Assembly (NCBI GenBank): GCA_028715725.1
Contig: JAQURG010000018.1
Span: 1-64,000 of the forward strand
Direction: 5' to 3'
DNA: 64,000 nt
Origin: Methylococcales bacterium
Lineage (GTDB): Bacteria; Pseudomonadota; Gammaproteobacteria; Methylococcales; Methylomonadaceae
This document shows positions 1 through 12,379 of the stretch, piece by piece; the stretch's first letter is position 1, and every line of letters starts with the position of its first letter. Both the position numbers and the translations under genes were made by a program. A model generated the notes under the pieces. That model was not told the DNA's origin. It saw only the letters and a list, made by a program, of their open reading frames with translations, and did not search any database.

Positions 1-1
1 T

Positions 2-112
2 AATGTCATTCGACACAATGGGCCATCGAAGCATAGCTTGCGTCTTCGCAAGATGCGCGCTGCTATCAACGATGATTACCGGTCTGAATTAATCTTTGGG
101 AAAGCAACATAG
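2..112 (+). CDS. Possible C-terminal fragment of an unidentified protein (cut by window start)
   Basis: An open frame enters from the window edge and stops at TAG 110-112, giving 36 residues rich in Arg and Lys (including SLRLRKMRAAINDDYRSEL). It has no start inside the window and I do not recognise the family. The charged, helical-looking composition and lack of in-frame stops are compatible with the tail of a real gene upstream of hemF, but a 36-codon open stretch can arise by chance. Bases 113-312 after it hold nothing I recognise apart from the run-up to hemF. Confidence 0.2.
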   Translation, partial: NVIRHNGPSKHSLRLRKMRAAINDDYRSELIFGKAT

Positions 113-294
113 CGCGATTGCCTTGTATGAAGAGGCGTTTAAGTTGATTATTTTTATTTTAGTGCAGGCGTCCATAAAATCAAATAAAGCCAGTAATAAC
201 TCTTCCGCGTAATGATATGAGCAGTATCGGTTTCCTCGATAATGCCGTTGTAGGGTATGATTATCATCTGAATTTCCTGACTTTCGGCATTTGA

Positions 295-1227
<933 letters not shown>

Positions 1228-1292
1228 AGTTTGTGTTTTAATGAACCAAGTCTCCAGGATTTTACAATAACTCTGTCAGATCATTCCGGTAG

Positions 1293-1324
1293 TTAATGCT
1301 GACCGCCATCGAGCATTAATTTTC
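1293..1324 (+). terminator. Rho-independent terminator after hemF
   Basis: An 8-bp perfect inverted repeat (TTAATGCT at 1293-1300, AGCATTAA at 1312-1319) closes an 11-base loop and runs into a TTTT tract. It lies 66 bases after the hemF stop and before the next gene on the same strand, as expected for an intrinsic terminator. Confidence 0.6.
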
Positions 1325-1376
1325 TAAAAAATAGGTTCCCTCTTGGGGGTAATTTTTATAGAGGTTGGGGGTTATC

Positions 1377-2663
1377 ATGACTTTGCTTCGAAAATTGTAT
1401 CCCTTTTGGGTGTTGAGCGTTTTGTCAGTCATTACAGGATGCGCACCCAATGAGATTTATCGGACAGATTATACCGCGTGCACTGTTTCTTCGGGGAATT
1501 CGTGCGATAAACATTCGTTACAAAAGCACAATATCGGTGCTGATAATGAGTATATGCTGGGCTTTGTTGAAGTTGATGATCAGGGGCAGTTGCGGGACCG
1601 GGCCCAGATGATGGCATTGATAGATAGTCTTTATCAGACCGCTGTGAATGACAGTATTTTAATCAATGTATTTGTTCATGGCTGGCATCATAATGCGGCT
1701 CCTGGCGACAGCAATATTGAAAATTTTGAAAATAGTCTTGCCAGGCTTAGTAAAGTTGAGAGCGACTTAAGTCGCACAAAGCATCGTCCTGCTCGTAAAG
1801 TGGTTGGCGTTTATGTTGGATGGCGGGGTGAATCCGTTACTGTGCCGGTTGTTAATAATCTTACTTTTTGGGAACGTAAGAACACGGCACAGAAAGTAGG
1901 CCATTTGGGGATAACCGAATTGCTGGTGGATTTGGAAGAAATTGCAAATGTTAAAAATTCCTTGTCGCCTCCCATAAAAAGCCGTTTGGTGGTGATTGGG
2001 CACAGTTTTGGCGGGGCTGTTGTTTATAATGCGACGGCACAAATTCTCGCCAGCCGTTTTATTGACAGTCAGGCGGGTAAGGCTTATACCGGCGCGGCTA
2101 ATGGCTTCGGCGATCTGGTCATATTGCTTAATCCCGCGTTTGAAGCTCTGCGTTATGTGCCGTTTTATGATCTGGCGCAAGCACGCTGCAGCTATTTTGA
2201 TAATCAGGTTCCCAAGCTGGTTATTTTGACATCGGAAGCGGATGACGCCACTGGTTTGGCATTTCCAGCAGGGCGGGTATTCTCCACTTTTTTTGAGACC
2301 CATAATGTCATAGAACGTAATGAATGTAAGCGTACTTTAATCGTGGAGGAGGGCGAGTCTGATCGAAATGCGGTGGGCCATTATTTGCCTTTGATTAGCC
2401 ATACGCTAACTCCTGTAGCTAATGACCAGGCAATGAAAACCGCCAACTACGTCAATATGAAAAACATCTGGAGCACCCAAATCAGTGGTGGCTCAACCCG
2501 GTTTGGATTAACTGTGCTGACGCATCTGGATAAAACTGAACCTCGCAACCCTTACCTGAATATCCGGGTGGATAAAGAACTGATTACCGGCCACAATGAT
2601 GTGTTTGGGGATAGGGTAATGGAATTTTTGCGCTTGTTGATTATGTTGTCCACTGGAGGCTAA
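1377..2663 (+). CDS. Putative lipoprotein with alpha/beta-hydrolase fold
   Basis: A 428-residue protein starting at ATG 1377, preceded by a GGGG run. The frame can be extended to a TTG at 1365, but the ATG gives the better signal peptide: a hydrophobic run followed by the lipobox VITGC near residue 22, predicting an envelope lipoprotein. The mature part has the two hallmarks of a serine alpha/beta hydrolase: an oxyanion-type VHGWHHNA strand near residue 103 and the nucleophile elbow GHSFGG near residue 213. Its substrate cannot be told from sequence; DUF900-type or lipase-like hydrolases are the nearest ideas. It lies alone between hemF and the convergent thiC gene. The hydrolase fold is well supported, the lipoprotein call moderately so. 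Confidence 0.7.
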   Translation: MTLLRKLYPFWVLSVLSVITGCAPNEIYRTDYTACTVSSGNSCDKHSLQKHNIGADNEYMLGFVEVDDQGQLRDRAQMMALIDSLYQTAVNDSILINVFVHGWHHNAAPGDSNIENFENSLARLSKVESDLSRTKHRPARKVVGVYVGWRGESVTVPVVNNLTFWERKNTAQKVGHLGITELLVDLEEIANVKNSLSPPIKSRLVVIGHSFGGAVVYNATAQILASRFIDSQAGKAYTGAANGFGDLVILLNPAFEALRYVPFYDLAQARCSYFDNQVPKLVILTSEADDATGLAFPAGRVFSTFFETHNVIERNECKRTLIVEEGESDRNAVGHYLPLISHTLTPVANDQAMKTANYVNMKNIWSTQISGGSTRFGLTVLTHLDKTEPRNPYLNIRVDKELITGHNDVFGDRVMEFLRLLIMLSTGG

Positions 2664-2823
2664 AGCAATTCTATGCGGTGCAAACTCGGGCAATCACATG
2701 AATATGAAGCAGGCTAAGCAGATTTTGCCGGGTTTTAGTGCAATATACTCCGACATTTTATCAATGTTAGGTTAGTTCCTGCTTCTCAAAAACTTGCCGA
2801 TCAGTCTCTATATAATGCCGCTA

Positions 2824-2868
2824 CCGGCTCAAGATAACAGGATTGCCTGTTCTGTTACCTTGAGCCGG
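2824..2868. terminator. Hairpin between the convergent hydrolase and thiC genes
   Basis: A 10-bp perfect inverted repeat (CCGGCTCAAG 2824-2833, CTTGAGCCGG 2859-2868), whose stem can be extended inward by ATAACAG/CTGTT pairing. It lies 6 bases past the thiC stop and 160 bases past the lipoprotein stop, so it could end both transcripts. No T-run follows on either strand, so the terminator role is inferred from position and stem strength. Confidence 0.45.
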
Positions 2869-2874
2869 TGTTTG

Positions 2875-4887
<2,013 letters not shown>

Positions 4888-5183
4888 TTACGGATGTGGC
4901 ACTAAGTTAAAGGATAATGCCAAGGATTGCAAGCAGCCCGTTTTATCTGTATCAAGAATATCTTATAAAACAATTGCTTTAATGAAGTGAAACAGTCCTT
5001 GTCAGCTATGGGCAGCCTGATAATCAATAATTTACCGCAACACAGGCATTTTTTTTAGGTCTTTTAAAACATATTTAATATGATATAAAACATGAGGGTG
5101 CCCGGTAATTGGTCAAAAGATTGAAAGTATTTTTTTATTCTGTTCAAGCGCCATAAGCAAAATTTTTTAGTTAGGGAAGGTCT

Positions 5184-5915
5184 GTGAAAATTTCTATTGT
5201 TGTTCCTGTTCATAACGAAGCGGACAATATTGTCTCTTTGATAGAAGAGATTGTTAATGCCATGCGTCAGGCGCAAGCCTATGAAATTATTTATGTGGAT
5301 GATGGAAGCAATGACCAGACAGCTGCTGTTTTAAAACAGGCGCTGCAGGATTTTAAACGGCTGAGAGTGATTCGGCATCAACAAGGCTGCGGGCAAAGTA
5401 AAGCTATTCATACCGGTGTAAAGGCGGCAAATTACTCCTGGATCGCTACACTGGACGGCGACGGTCAAAATGACCCCGCCGATATTCCTTCTCTGTATGA
5501 GGTATTGATGCGCCAACAGGAAGCCATCCCCAATTTATGGATGGTGGCCGGGTGGCGGAACAAACGTTATGATTCCCGCTGGCGGCTTTTTTCTTCCAGA
5601 GTAGCCAATACGGTACGCTCCCGTTTACTGGGCGACAATACGCCGGATACCGGCTGTGGTTTAAAGGTGTTTTCAAGGGATAGATTTCTGGAATTGCCTT
5701 ATTTTGATCATATGCATCGCTTTCTGCCTGCGCTGATTTTAAGAGCCGGAGGCTGCGTAATATCTGAGCCGGTAAATCACAGATCCAGAACTAACGGTTA
5801 TTCGAAATACGGTACTCTGGATCGGCTTTGGGCGGGAATTACCGACATGATGGGTGTTATCTGGTTGCAAAAACGCGCCAAACCCGTCGTGATAAATGAA
5901 GTTGAAGAGAATTAA
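5184..5915 (+). CDS. Family 2 glycosyltransferase (dolichyl-phosphate mannosyltransferase-like)
   Basis: A 243-residue GT2 enzyme, starting at GTG 5184 after the strong ribosome site AGGGAAGG. The GT-A fold is clear: N-terminal ISIVVPVHNEADNI, the nucleotide-binding YVDDGSNDQT near residue 38, and the metal-binding TLDGDGQNDP near residue 91. This places it with enzymes moving a sugar from a nucleotide donor to a polyprenyl phosphate. There is no C-terminal membrane domain, so it is probably cytosolic or peripheral. It is followed by a terminator and convergent with galU; the neighbouring galU and manC suggest a surface-polysaccharide or lipid-linked sugar role. Confidence 0.85.
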   Translation: MKISIVVPVHNEADNIVSLIEEIVNAMRQAQAYEIIYVDDGSNDQTAAVLKQALQDFKRLRVIRHQQGCGQSKAIHTGVKAANYSWIATLDGDGQNDPADIPSLYEVLMRQQEAIPNLWMVAGWRNKRYDSRWRLFSSRVANTVRSRLLGDNTPDTGCGLKVFSRDRFLELPYFDHMHRFLPALILRAGGCVISEPVNHRSRTNGYSKYGTLDRLWAGITDMMGVIWLQKRAKPVVINEVEEN

Positions 5916-5920
5916 ACAGG

Positions 5921-5944
5921 ATTCGGAGTTGCAGTCCGAATTTT
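5921..5944 (+). terminator. Rho-independent terminator of the glycosyltransferase gene
   Basis: ATTCGGA (5921-5927) and TCCGAAT (5935-5941) form a 7-bp stem with a 7-base loop running straight into TTTT. It lies 6 bases after the stop codon. Confidence 0.65.
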
Positions 5945-5953
5945 AAAATGAAG

Positions 5954-5996
5954 ACTGCGGAGGGCTCGAATAAATTAAATTTCGTGCCTCCGCAGT
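5954..5996 (-). terminator. Likely terminator downstream of galU
   Basis: A 10-bp perfect inverted repeat, ACTGCGGAGG (5954-5963) with CCTCCGCAGT (5987-5996), just past the galU stop. Read on the minus strand it is followed by CTTCATTTTA, a loosely T-rich tract. The 23-base loop is AT-rich. Confidence 0.45.
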
Positions 5997-6015
5997 GTAA
6001 AAGCCGTAACGTCAG

Positions 6016-6906
6016 TTATTGAATTTTATGCGTTTTGGTTAACTCTTTCAGGTAAGCCTTGAAGTCATCTTTTAATTCCTTGTGCAAGAGTCCCTGTTCT
6101 ACGGTTGCAATTAAAAAACCCAGTTTAGAGCCGCAGTCATAACGTTTGCCTTCAAATTCGTAAGCCAATACCGTCTCATCCTTTAACAAGTCAGCAATTG
6201 CGTCGGTTAATTGAATTTCGCCTCCTGCGCCTCTTTCTGTCTTTTGGATTTTGTCGAATATGGCAGGCGTTAAGATATAACGGCCGACGACAGCCAGATT
6301 TGAAGGCGCAACTTCCGGCTTGGGCTTTTCAACAATCAATTCAACCGGCGCTGATCTGTCTGAAAATTCGCCGGTTTTAACAATTCCGTAACTGGCTGTC
6401 TCGGATGGGTTAATGCGTTCGACGCCCAGTATCGACGTATGCTTTTGCGCATACAATTTAACCATCTGGGCCATACAGCCCCGATTGGAATCTTCGATCA
6501 TGTCATCCGCCAGTATGACTGCAAAAGGTTCGTCGCCAATGACCGGTTTGGCGCAATAAACTGCATGTCCAAGACCCAAAGCCTCGGCTTGCCGAATAAA
6601 AATGCAGGACACATGCAGAGGCAGAATATCCCGAATCAGCTTCAGAATTTCAGTCTTGCCTTTTGCCTCCAGCTCTTTTTCCAATTCGTAAGCCTTGTCA
6701 AAATGATCGGTTATGGCATTTTTACTACGCCCGGTAATAAAAACCATGGTATCGATACCCGCCGCGACAGCTTCTTCTACAGCATATTGAATCAATGGCT
6801 TATCAACAATAGGCAGCATCTCTTTGGGACTCGCCTTGGTTGCTGGCAAAAAACGTGTTCCCAATCCGGCAACGGGAAAAACTGCTTTGGTAATTATTTT
6901 ACTCAT
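6016..6906 (-). CDS. galU: UTP--glucose-1-phosphate uridylyltransferase GalU
   Basis: A 296-residue cytosolic nucleotidyltransferase making UDP-glucose from UTP and glucose-1-phosphate. The N-terminal nucleotide-binding loop [19 protein letters not shown] is complete, as are the ILADDMI metal site near residue 129, the VEKP block near residue 191 and the [10 protein letters not shown] block near residue 226. Length and motifs match bacterial GalU. It shares strand with manC upstream (76-base gap), and both make activated sugars for polysaccharides, so co-transcription is plausible. Confidence 0.95.
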   Translation of the reverse strand: MSKIITKAVFPVAGLGTRFLPATKASPKEMLPIVDKPLIQYAVEEAVAAGIDTMVFITGRSKNAITDHFDKAYELEKELEAKGKTEILKLIRDILPLHVSCIFIRQAEALGLGHAVYCAKPVIGDEPFAVILADDMIEDSNRGCMAQMVKLYAQKHTSILGVERINPSETASYGIVKTGEFSDRSAPVELIVEKPKPEVAPSNLAVVGRYILTPAIFDKIQKTERGAGGEIQLTDAIADLLKDETVLAYEFEGKRYDCGSKLGFLIATVEQGLLHKELKDDFKAYLKELTKTHKIQ

Positions 6907-6981
6907 TAATTATTTCCTTTTTATTTAAAGTATTAAGGTAAAAGTAATAAAGGCCGTCTTCAGACTTGCGCTTTTAACTTA

Positions 6982-8382
6982 TTAAACACGCCCGTATTGA
7001 TCGCCAAAGCGAACAATATCATCTTCGCCCAGATAACTTCCTGATTGAACTTCAACAATTTCCAAAGGAATAACGCCGGGGTTTTCGAGGCAATGTACAA
7101 TGCCCAACGGGATATAAATAGATTCATTTTCAGTAATCAGCAGCTTTTCGTCACCCTTGGTAACCAATGCCGTACCTCTGACCACGACCCAGTGTTCGGC
7201 GCGATGATGATGTTTTTGTACGGATAATTTGCCTCCGGGCTTAACCACAATCCGTTTGGTTTGATGGCGATCTCCGCTATCAACCAGGTCATAATGTCCC
7301 CATGGCCGATAGGCTTTCCGGTGAATATTCGCTTCGTTACGGCCAAGTTCTTTTAACTGGACTACAATTTGTTTGACTTCCTGCACCCGGTCTTTAGGGG
7401 CAATCATAACGGCATCATCAGTTTCTATGACAACCAGATTATGAACGCCAATAACAGCAACAAGTTTATTCTGGGCGTGTATAAAAGAATCTCGGGTATC
7501 CACTGTCAATACATCACCGCTAATGGCATTGCCGAACGGGTCTTTATCGGTGACCTCCCATAAAGCGGACCATGATCCTACATCACTCCAGCCGGCATCC
7601 AGCGGTATTACAACCGCCTTGTCCGTTCTCTCCATTACGGCGTAATCGATTGAATCGGAAGGGCACGTCGAAAATAATTCCTTATCCAGACGGACGAAAT
7701 CCAGGTCAGTTTTTGCGGCTTTTAGCGCTTGGCGGCAAATTGACAGCATCTCCGGATTAAATTTCTCCAATTCATTCAGGAAACTGCCGGCTTTAAACGC
7801 AAACATGCCGCTATTCCAGAAATAATCACCGCTTTGCAAATACTGTTTTGCCGTGCTTGCATCAGGTTTTTCAACAAATGCGGCTACATTAAAAGCCGCG
7901 CCCTGCTGTAAAACATCGCGCTTGATATAGCCGTAACCGGTTTCCGGTCCGTTGGGAACAACGCCGAAAGTAACCAGAAATCCTTGTGCCGCCAGGGCTC
8001 TTGCATGGCTTATAGCTTCATGAAAAGCCGGCAGATCTGATATGACATGATCGGCAGGCAACACTAACAATATATCATCTTCTGATGCGGCCGTTAATGC
8101 CGCCATAGCCACAGCAGGCGCAGTATTCTTGCCGATCGGTTCGAGAATGATAGCGGCCGGTTTTGCGCCTATTTCCCATAGCTGTTCAGCCATCATAAAG
8201 CGATGATCTTCATTACATACCGCAATTGGCGCTTTTAATTCTTCAACACCGTTCAACCTGAGAATCGTTTCCTGGATCATCGTATGATCAGTAATCAGAG
8301 GCAAAAATTGCTTGGGATATTGTCCGCGAGATAGGGGCCAAAGTCTCGTACCCGAGCCACCCGATAAGATAACGGGAATCAT
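6982..8382 (-). CDS. manC: Mannose-1-phosphate guanylyltransferase / mannose-6-phosphate isomerase
   Basis: A 466-residue two-domain enzyme. The N-terminal ~280 residues form the GDP-mannose pyrophosphorylase, with SGGSGTRLWPLSR at the start and FVEKP near residue 170. The C-terminal ~115 residues are the type II phosphomannose isomerase cupin, with the metal-binding QKHHHRAEHW signature. It converts mannose-1-phosphate plus GTP to GDP-mannose and feeds from fructose-6-phosphate. The bifunctional ManC/AlgA/XanB length matches exactly. Next to galU and a GT2 gene, it points to exopolysaccharide or lipopolysaccharide synthesis. Confidence 0.94.
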   Translation of the reverse strand: MIPVILSGGSGTRLWPLSRGQYPKQFLPLITDHTMIQETILRLNGVEELKAPIAVCNEDHRFMMAEQLWEIGAKPAAIILEPIGKNTAPAVAMAALTAASEDDILLVLPADHVISDLPAFHEAISHARALAAQGFLVTFGVVPNGPETGYGYIKRDVLQQGAAFNVAAFVEKPDASTAKQYLQSGDYFWNSGMFAFKAGSFLNELEKFNPEMLSICRQALKAAKTDLDFVRLDKELFSTCPSDSIDYAVMERTDKAVVIPLDAGWSDVGSWSALWEVTDKDPFGNAISGDVLTVDTRDSFIHAQNKLVAVIGVHNLVVIETDDAVMIAPKDRVQEVKQIVVQLKELGRNEANIHRKAYRPWGHYDLVDSGDRHQTKRIVVKPGGKLSVQKHHHRAEHWVVVRGTALVTKGDEKLLITENESIYIPLGIVHCLENPGVIPLEIVEVQSGSYLGEDDIVRFGDQYGRV

Positions 8383-8517
8383 AATGTTATTTCCTTAATT
8401 GAATTTATATACTAATCATGGGGGCGTTATTCTAGCACTTCTTATTAAAGGCCTAGTATTTTTGTCAGCGGTCGGAAATTGTGGATTTGCTGCTGCAAAA
8501 ACAGTTTTTACGGCTTA

Positions 8518-9135
8518 TCAGCAAATATTATTATTAATTATGCCTTGTTGTATCAGCAAATTAACTACCGTTTTAACACTTTCATTCAAAGTTTGTTCAT
8601 GGGTGTTAACAATCAGCTCAGGTTGTTCCGGCGCTTCATAAGGGGAGTCGATACCTGTGAAGAAAGGAATTTCGCCGGCCCTGGCCTTTTTATAAAGACC
8701 TTTAACATCTCTTTGTTCACAGGTTTCAATTGGACATTGGCAATATATTTCCAGAAAATCTCCCCGAGGAACAAGCTTTCTGGCGGTATTGCGGTCGGAT
8801 TTAAAAGGTGAAATAAAAGCTGTTAAAGTGATAATGCCCGCTTCTATCATTAATTTGGCTAACTCGCCAACTCTCCTGATATTTTCAACACGATCGCCAT
8901 CGCTGAATCCCAAATCGCCGCATAAACCGCGGCGTACATTATCACCGTCAAGCACAAAGGTGGAAATACCGGTTTTATGAAGATAATCTTCCACTGCGTG
9001 GGCTAAAGTAGATTTACCCGCTCCTGATAAGCCCGTAAACCACAGGATAACGCTTTTGTGTTCATGCAGTGCTTCTCTATCAGAGCGTGTTACGATAGCA
9101 GGATGCCAGACTGTATTGGTACTTTTTATTACCAT
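8518..9135 (-). CDS. cysC: Adenylylsulfate kinase CysC
   Basis: A 205-residue kinase phosphorylating adenosine 5'-phosphosulfate to PAPS. Visible are the Walker A loop GLSGAGKST near residue 34, the [17 protein letters not shown] substrate loop, and the FISPFKSDR segment carrying the conserved active-site serine. It lies 18 bases downstream of the DHH gene and on the same strand as manC and galU. No cysD, cysN or cysH is nearby, so this copy is not part of an assimilation operon. PAPS is also the donor for sulfotransferases, so the sugar-nucleotide neighbours hint at sulfated polysaccharide, but no sulfotransferase gene is seen here. Confidence 0.93.
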   Translation of the reverse strand: MVIKSTNTVWHPAIVTRSDREALHEHKSVILWFTGLSGAGKSTLAHAVEDYLHKTGISTFVLDGDNVRRGLCGDLGFSDGDRVENIRRVGELAKLMIEAGIITLTAFISPFKSDRNTARKLVPRGDFLEIYCQCPIETCEQRDVKGLYKKARAGEIPFFTGIDSPYEAPEQPELIVNTHEQTLNESVKTVVNLLIQQGIINNNIC

Positions 9136-9153
9136 GATTTAACATATTGATAA

Positions 9154-10113
9154 TTAGTAATGAAATTTTCGTTCAAATGCGTTAATAAATACGGATAATT
9201 GATTAAGTGGCAGATGATTTATACCCCCCGCGCTTTTACGTCCGCCTCCCGTTTTAAATGAAGAACACAATTCATCGGCCCCCGATTTTGTGGTTAATGG
9301 GGCCCTGACACTGACCTGATAGCCGCCTTTGGCGTTATGACTCAGGACAGCATGAGCGCGTGCCGGATTCTGATTAGCCAGAGCATTGCCGAATACGCCG
9401 TTAACTCGTCTTGCCCAAGCTTCATCCGGCAGAATATAAACCGCTATTGCAGTTGTGCAGTACTCCGGTTGGGTTTGCCGAGCCTGGGCCATGTCCTCTG
9501 CATATCCTGCCAGAAGTTTCTGGTAAACGGCCGAGTTATCAGCTATAAAATCAAAAGGAGAAGTGTAGGGCGCTAATTCACGGTAAAGCTCGTCCGGCGC
9601 AAAATGCAAGTCAGTGATGCTGTCCCCGTAGGCGTTATAATTGATACAAATGCCCAGGTCATGGATTTGCTTAAGCTGGGTTTCCGTTAATGACAGGGAA
9701 TGAGCTGTATTTTTCGCATTTTCAATCAGGTTATCCCCGAAAGCCGCAGTAACTGCCCAGGCGCGATATTTCCCTTTAAGGTATTGATCCACCAATAAGC
9801 CGGTGCAGATATTTGCCGCGGTATCAATAAGCGCTTCAAGATTGGGGTGGAGCGGAATAACTCCCGCTTGATGATGATCTACATAAAACACCTTAACGCC
9901 TTGCAGGAGAATTCTATCCAAAGCCGCACGGTTTTTTTCCAAAGAAATATCCAGTACCGTGACCCGGTCATTTTCTTGTACCGAAAGTTGTTCCAGTAAT
10001 TGGATATCTCTTTTTACACCCGTTATCAATTTTGATGTGATGGGCTGTGCCAGACGCAATTGTACCAGTGCGCAAATGCCATCTGCGTCACCGTTAAAAA
10101 CATCAAATTGCAT
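9154..10113 (-). CDS. DHH-family phosphoesterase
   Basis: A 319-residue protein with the DHH phosphoesterase N-terminal domain: FNGDADGICAL at residues 6-16, VLDIS near 53 and the name-giving VDHHQAG at 78-84. The C-terminal domain is DHHA1-like, with the nucleic-acid-binding GGGRKSAGG near residue 290. This two-domain layout is used by oligoribonucleases (NrnA), cyclic-dinucleotide phosphodiesterases and RecJ relatives; which substrate applies cannot be told. It is the first gene of a minus-strand pair with cysC, 18 bases apart. PAP released from PAPS is a known NrnA substrate, so its pairing with the PAPS-forming kinase is suggestive. Confidence 0.85.
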   Translation of the reverse strand: MQFDVFNGDADGICALVQLRLAQPITSKLITGVKRDIQLLEQLSVQENDRVTVLDISLEKNRAALDRILLQGVKVFYVDHHQAGVIPLHPNLEALIDTAANICTGLLVDQYLKGKYRAWAVTAAFGDNLIENAKNTAHSLSLTETQLKQIHDLGICINYNAYGDSITDLHFAPDELYRELAPYTSPFDFIADNSAVYQKLLAGYAEDMAQARQTQPEYCTTAIAVYILPDEAWARRVNGVFGNALANQNPARAHAVLSHNAKGGYQVSVRAPLTTKSGADELCSSFKTGGGRKSAGGINHLPLNQLSVFINAFERKFHY

Positions 10114-10242
10114 AGTTCGTCCTGTGATTGCCTATGATGGCATTATTCTACGCGATGAGTCGGGCAATTCAAAAACATCATGGAACGAAAGGCTTTGTTG
10201 GATGTAGAATGTAAAAAACACACCTGAAATATTTTGTTATTA

Positions 10243-11376
10243 ATGACAACTCAAGACCATCTAGTAAACTTAAATTTTTTTAAAGAGAGCATCAAACGTT
10301 TTTTACCAAACTCACAAGCGGTTTCCCTGGCTGTTATTTTAATTGTCAGCTTTGTGCTGATCTATTCATTGTCGAGCATACTGATGCCTGTTTTTGCATC
10401 CGTTGTCCTGGCGTATCTGCTGGAAGGCTTGGTGGAAAAGGCTGTACGTGCGCACTTGCCGCGTTTACCTGCGGTATTTCTGGTATTTTCAGGCTTTATG
10501 GCTTGCCTGGGATTTGTTCTGTTTTATTTAATGCCGCTTGTTTCACAACAGGCTGTCGAACTTATTCAACATATTCCGGAGATTATCAGCAGAGCTCAAA
10601 CCGGCATCATGCGCTTGCCGCAAATGTATCCGAAATTGATTTCAGAGACCAGAATTCAACAAATGATGTTTGCAGTTCAGCGGGAACTGCTAACTTATGG
10701 TCAGAATGTATTATCGCTTTCGGCAGCTTCGGTAATGGGTATTGTGAGTGCATTGATTTATCTGTTTCTGGTGCCCATGATGGTTTTCTTCTTTTTAAAG
10801 GATAAGGAATTACTGATTTCCTGGTTCTTGCAATTTATGCCCAGGGATAGGAATTTAACCGTACGGGTATGGGAAGAGGTGAATGTTCAGATCGGCAATT
10901 ATGTGCGTGGCAAATTTGCTGAAATATTTATCCTCTGGTTTGTCAGCTATGCCACTTTCACAACGATGGGCTTGAATTACGCTATGTTGTTGTCTGTATT
11001 GATGGGCGTGCAGGTCATTATTCCCTATGTAGGAGCAACTTTAGTGACTTTTCCGGTGCTGGGAGTCGCTTATTTTCAGTGGGGATGGAGCGGCGATGAT
11101 TTTATGTATATTGTTATTGCTTACTCCATTATCCAGGCTTTAGACGGTGTTGTGCTGGTGCCTGTGCTGTTTTCTGAAGCAGTCAACTTGCATGCGATTG
11201 CTATCGTAGTCGCCATCCTTTTTTTCGGCGGCATGTGGGGGTTTTGGGGAGTATTTTTTGCTATTCCATTAGCGACTGTTGTTAAGGCAGTGTTAACCGC
11301 CTGGCCGAGAATTGGAGACCAGGATCTGAATGCGGGCGTCATCGATATGGAGCCAAGGCACAAACTCCAGGGTTAA
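10243..11376 (+). CDS. AI-2E family transporter (PerM/TqsA-like membrane protein)
   Basis: A 377-residue polytopic inner-membrane protein. Hydrophobic segments occur near residues 25-65, 75-100, 165-190 and in a C-terminal group near 225-350. The family features are the paired N-terminal helices, the amphipathic central region around residues 105-160, and the C-terminal VIPYVGATLVTFPV block followed by GVVLVPVLFSEAVNLH. Family members include exporters of autoinducer-2 and Na+/H+ antiporters, so the cargo is unknown. The ATG at 10243 was preferred over the TTG at 10234; neither has a clear ribosome site. It is divergent from the DHH gene and convergent with the deacetylase gene. Confidence 0.85.
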   Translation: MTTQDHLVNLNFFKESIKRFLPNSQAVSLAVILIVSFVLIYSLSSILMPVFASVVLAYLLEGLVEKAVRAHLPRLPAVFLVFSGFMACLGFVLFYLMPLVSQQAVELIQHIPEIISRAQTGIMRLPQMYPKLISETRIQQMMFAVQRELLTYGQNVLSLSAASVMGIVSALIYLFLVPMMVFFFLKDKELLISWFLQFMPRDRNLTVRVWEEVNVQIGNYVRGKFAEIFILWFVSYATFTTMGLNYAMLLSVLMGVQVIIPYVGATLVTFPVLGVAYFQWGWSGDDFMYIVIAYSIIQALDGVVLVPVLFSEAVNLHAIAIVVAILFFGGMWGFWGVFFAIPLATVVKAVLTAWPRIGDQDLNAGVIDMEPRHKLQG

Positions 11377-11396
11377 ATTTGCTCTTGAATAGGAAC

Positions 11397-12323
11397 CTAG
11401 TCATCCAGCAGGGCCTTAACATGAACAGCGACACTGGCCGCCAAAGCGTTAAGGTTATAACCTCCTTCTAATGCAGAAATGATTCTGCCTGCGCAAGAGC
11501 TTTTCGCGATAGCCATCAATTGTTGAGTAACCCATCGATAATCATCTTCTACCAGCATAATGGATGCGAGAGGATCATTACGGTGAGCATCGAAGCCCGC
11601 TGAAATCAGCAGTAAGTCGGGTTTAAAATTTCTAAGCGCCGGCAGAATAACAGTGCTGTACTTGTGTCTGAATTCAACGCCTGTATCACCGGCTGCAAGC
11701 GGTACATTGATAATATTGCCCATTCCCGTCTCTGACGAATAGCCTGTGCCCGGATAATGGGGCATCTCATGACTGGAGACATACAGAACATCAGGCCGAT
11801 TATAAAAAGCCGCCTGCGTGCCATTGCCATGATGGACATCAAAATCAACAATAGCGATGCGTTCCAGATGATATTGGCGGCGCGCATACTCGGCCGCAAT
11901 CGCTACATTATTAAAAAGGCAAAATCCCCTAGCCGAAGCCGGTTCGGCGTGATGTCCGGGTGGACGGATTGCGCAAAAGGCGCTGTCAGCTTTGCCGGCC
12001 AGAATCCTGTCAACTGCATCACAAACAGCGCCTACCGCCCGGAAAGCTGCTTTTCCGGTCCCTGATGATACAATAGTGTCAGGGTCCAGCGAATGTCGGC
12101 CCTGCTCCGGTATCGCTGCGCAGATGTTATCAATATAAAATTGCGGATGAATCAGCCTGATTTGCTGCTGCGTACCCGGCGGAGCTGTTACCCGGACTAA
12201 ATGTGAGAACTCCGGCGCTTCCAGTGCTTTTTCTATGCTTCTAAGTCGATCTGCACATTCGGGATGACCGGTACCGGTATCATGCAGCAGAAAATCAGGA
12301 TGACTGTAATAAAGTGTCGTCAC
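11397..12323 (-). CDS. Histone deacetylase superfamily protein (acetylpolyamine/acetoin-type deacetylase)
   Basis: A 308-residue zinc hydrolase of the HDAC/arginase fold. Key positions are intact: the charge-relay histidines in RPPGHHAEP (residues 120-128), the zinc ligands D162 and H164 in DFDVHHGNG, and the later zinc Asp in SAGFDAHRNDP. SSHEMPHYPGTG and the C-terminal EGGYNLNALA match bacterial class II-like enzymes. In bacteria these act on acetylated polyamines or small acetyl-amines; the true substrate is unknown. It sits convergent to the permease and upstream, on the same strand, of nothing else close. Confidence 0.9.
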   Translation of the reverse strand: MTTLYYSHPDFLLHDTGTGHPECADRLRSIEKALEAPEFSHLVRVTAPPGTQQQIRLIHPQFYIDNICAAIPEQGRHSLDPDTIVSSGTGKAAFRAVGAVCDAVDRILAGKADSAFCAIRPPGHHAEPASARGFCLFNNVAIAAEYARRQYHLERIAIVDFDVHHGNGTQAAFYNRPDVLYVSSHEMPHYPGTGYSSETGMGNIINVPLAAGDTGVEFRHKYSTVILPALRNFKPDLLLISAGFDAHRNDPLASIMLVEDDYRWVTQQLMAIAKSSCAGRIISALEGGYNLNALAASVAVHVKALLDD

Positions 12324-12379
12324 AAAGCCTCTTTATAAAAATAGCCCTTATTCTCCACAGACACGGTGGTTATTAAAAT

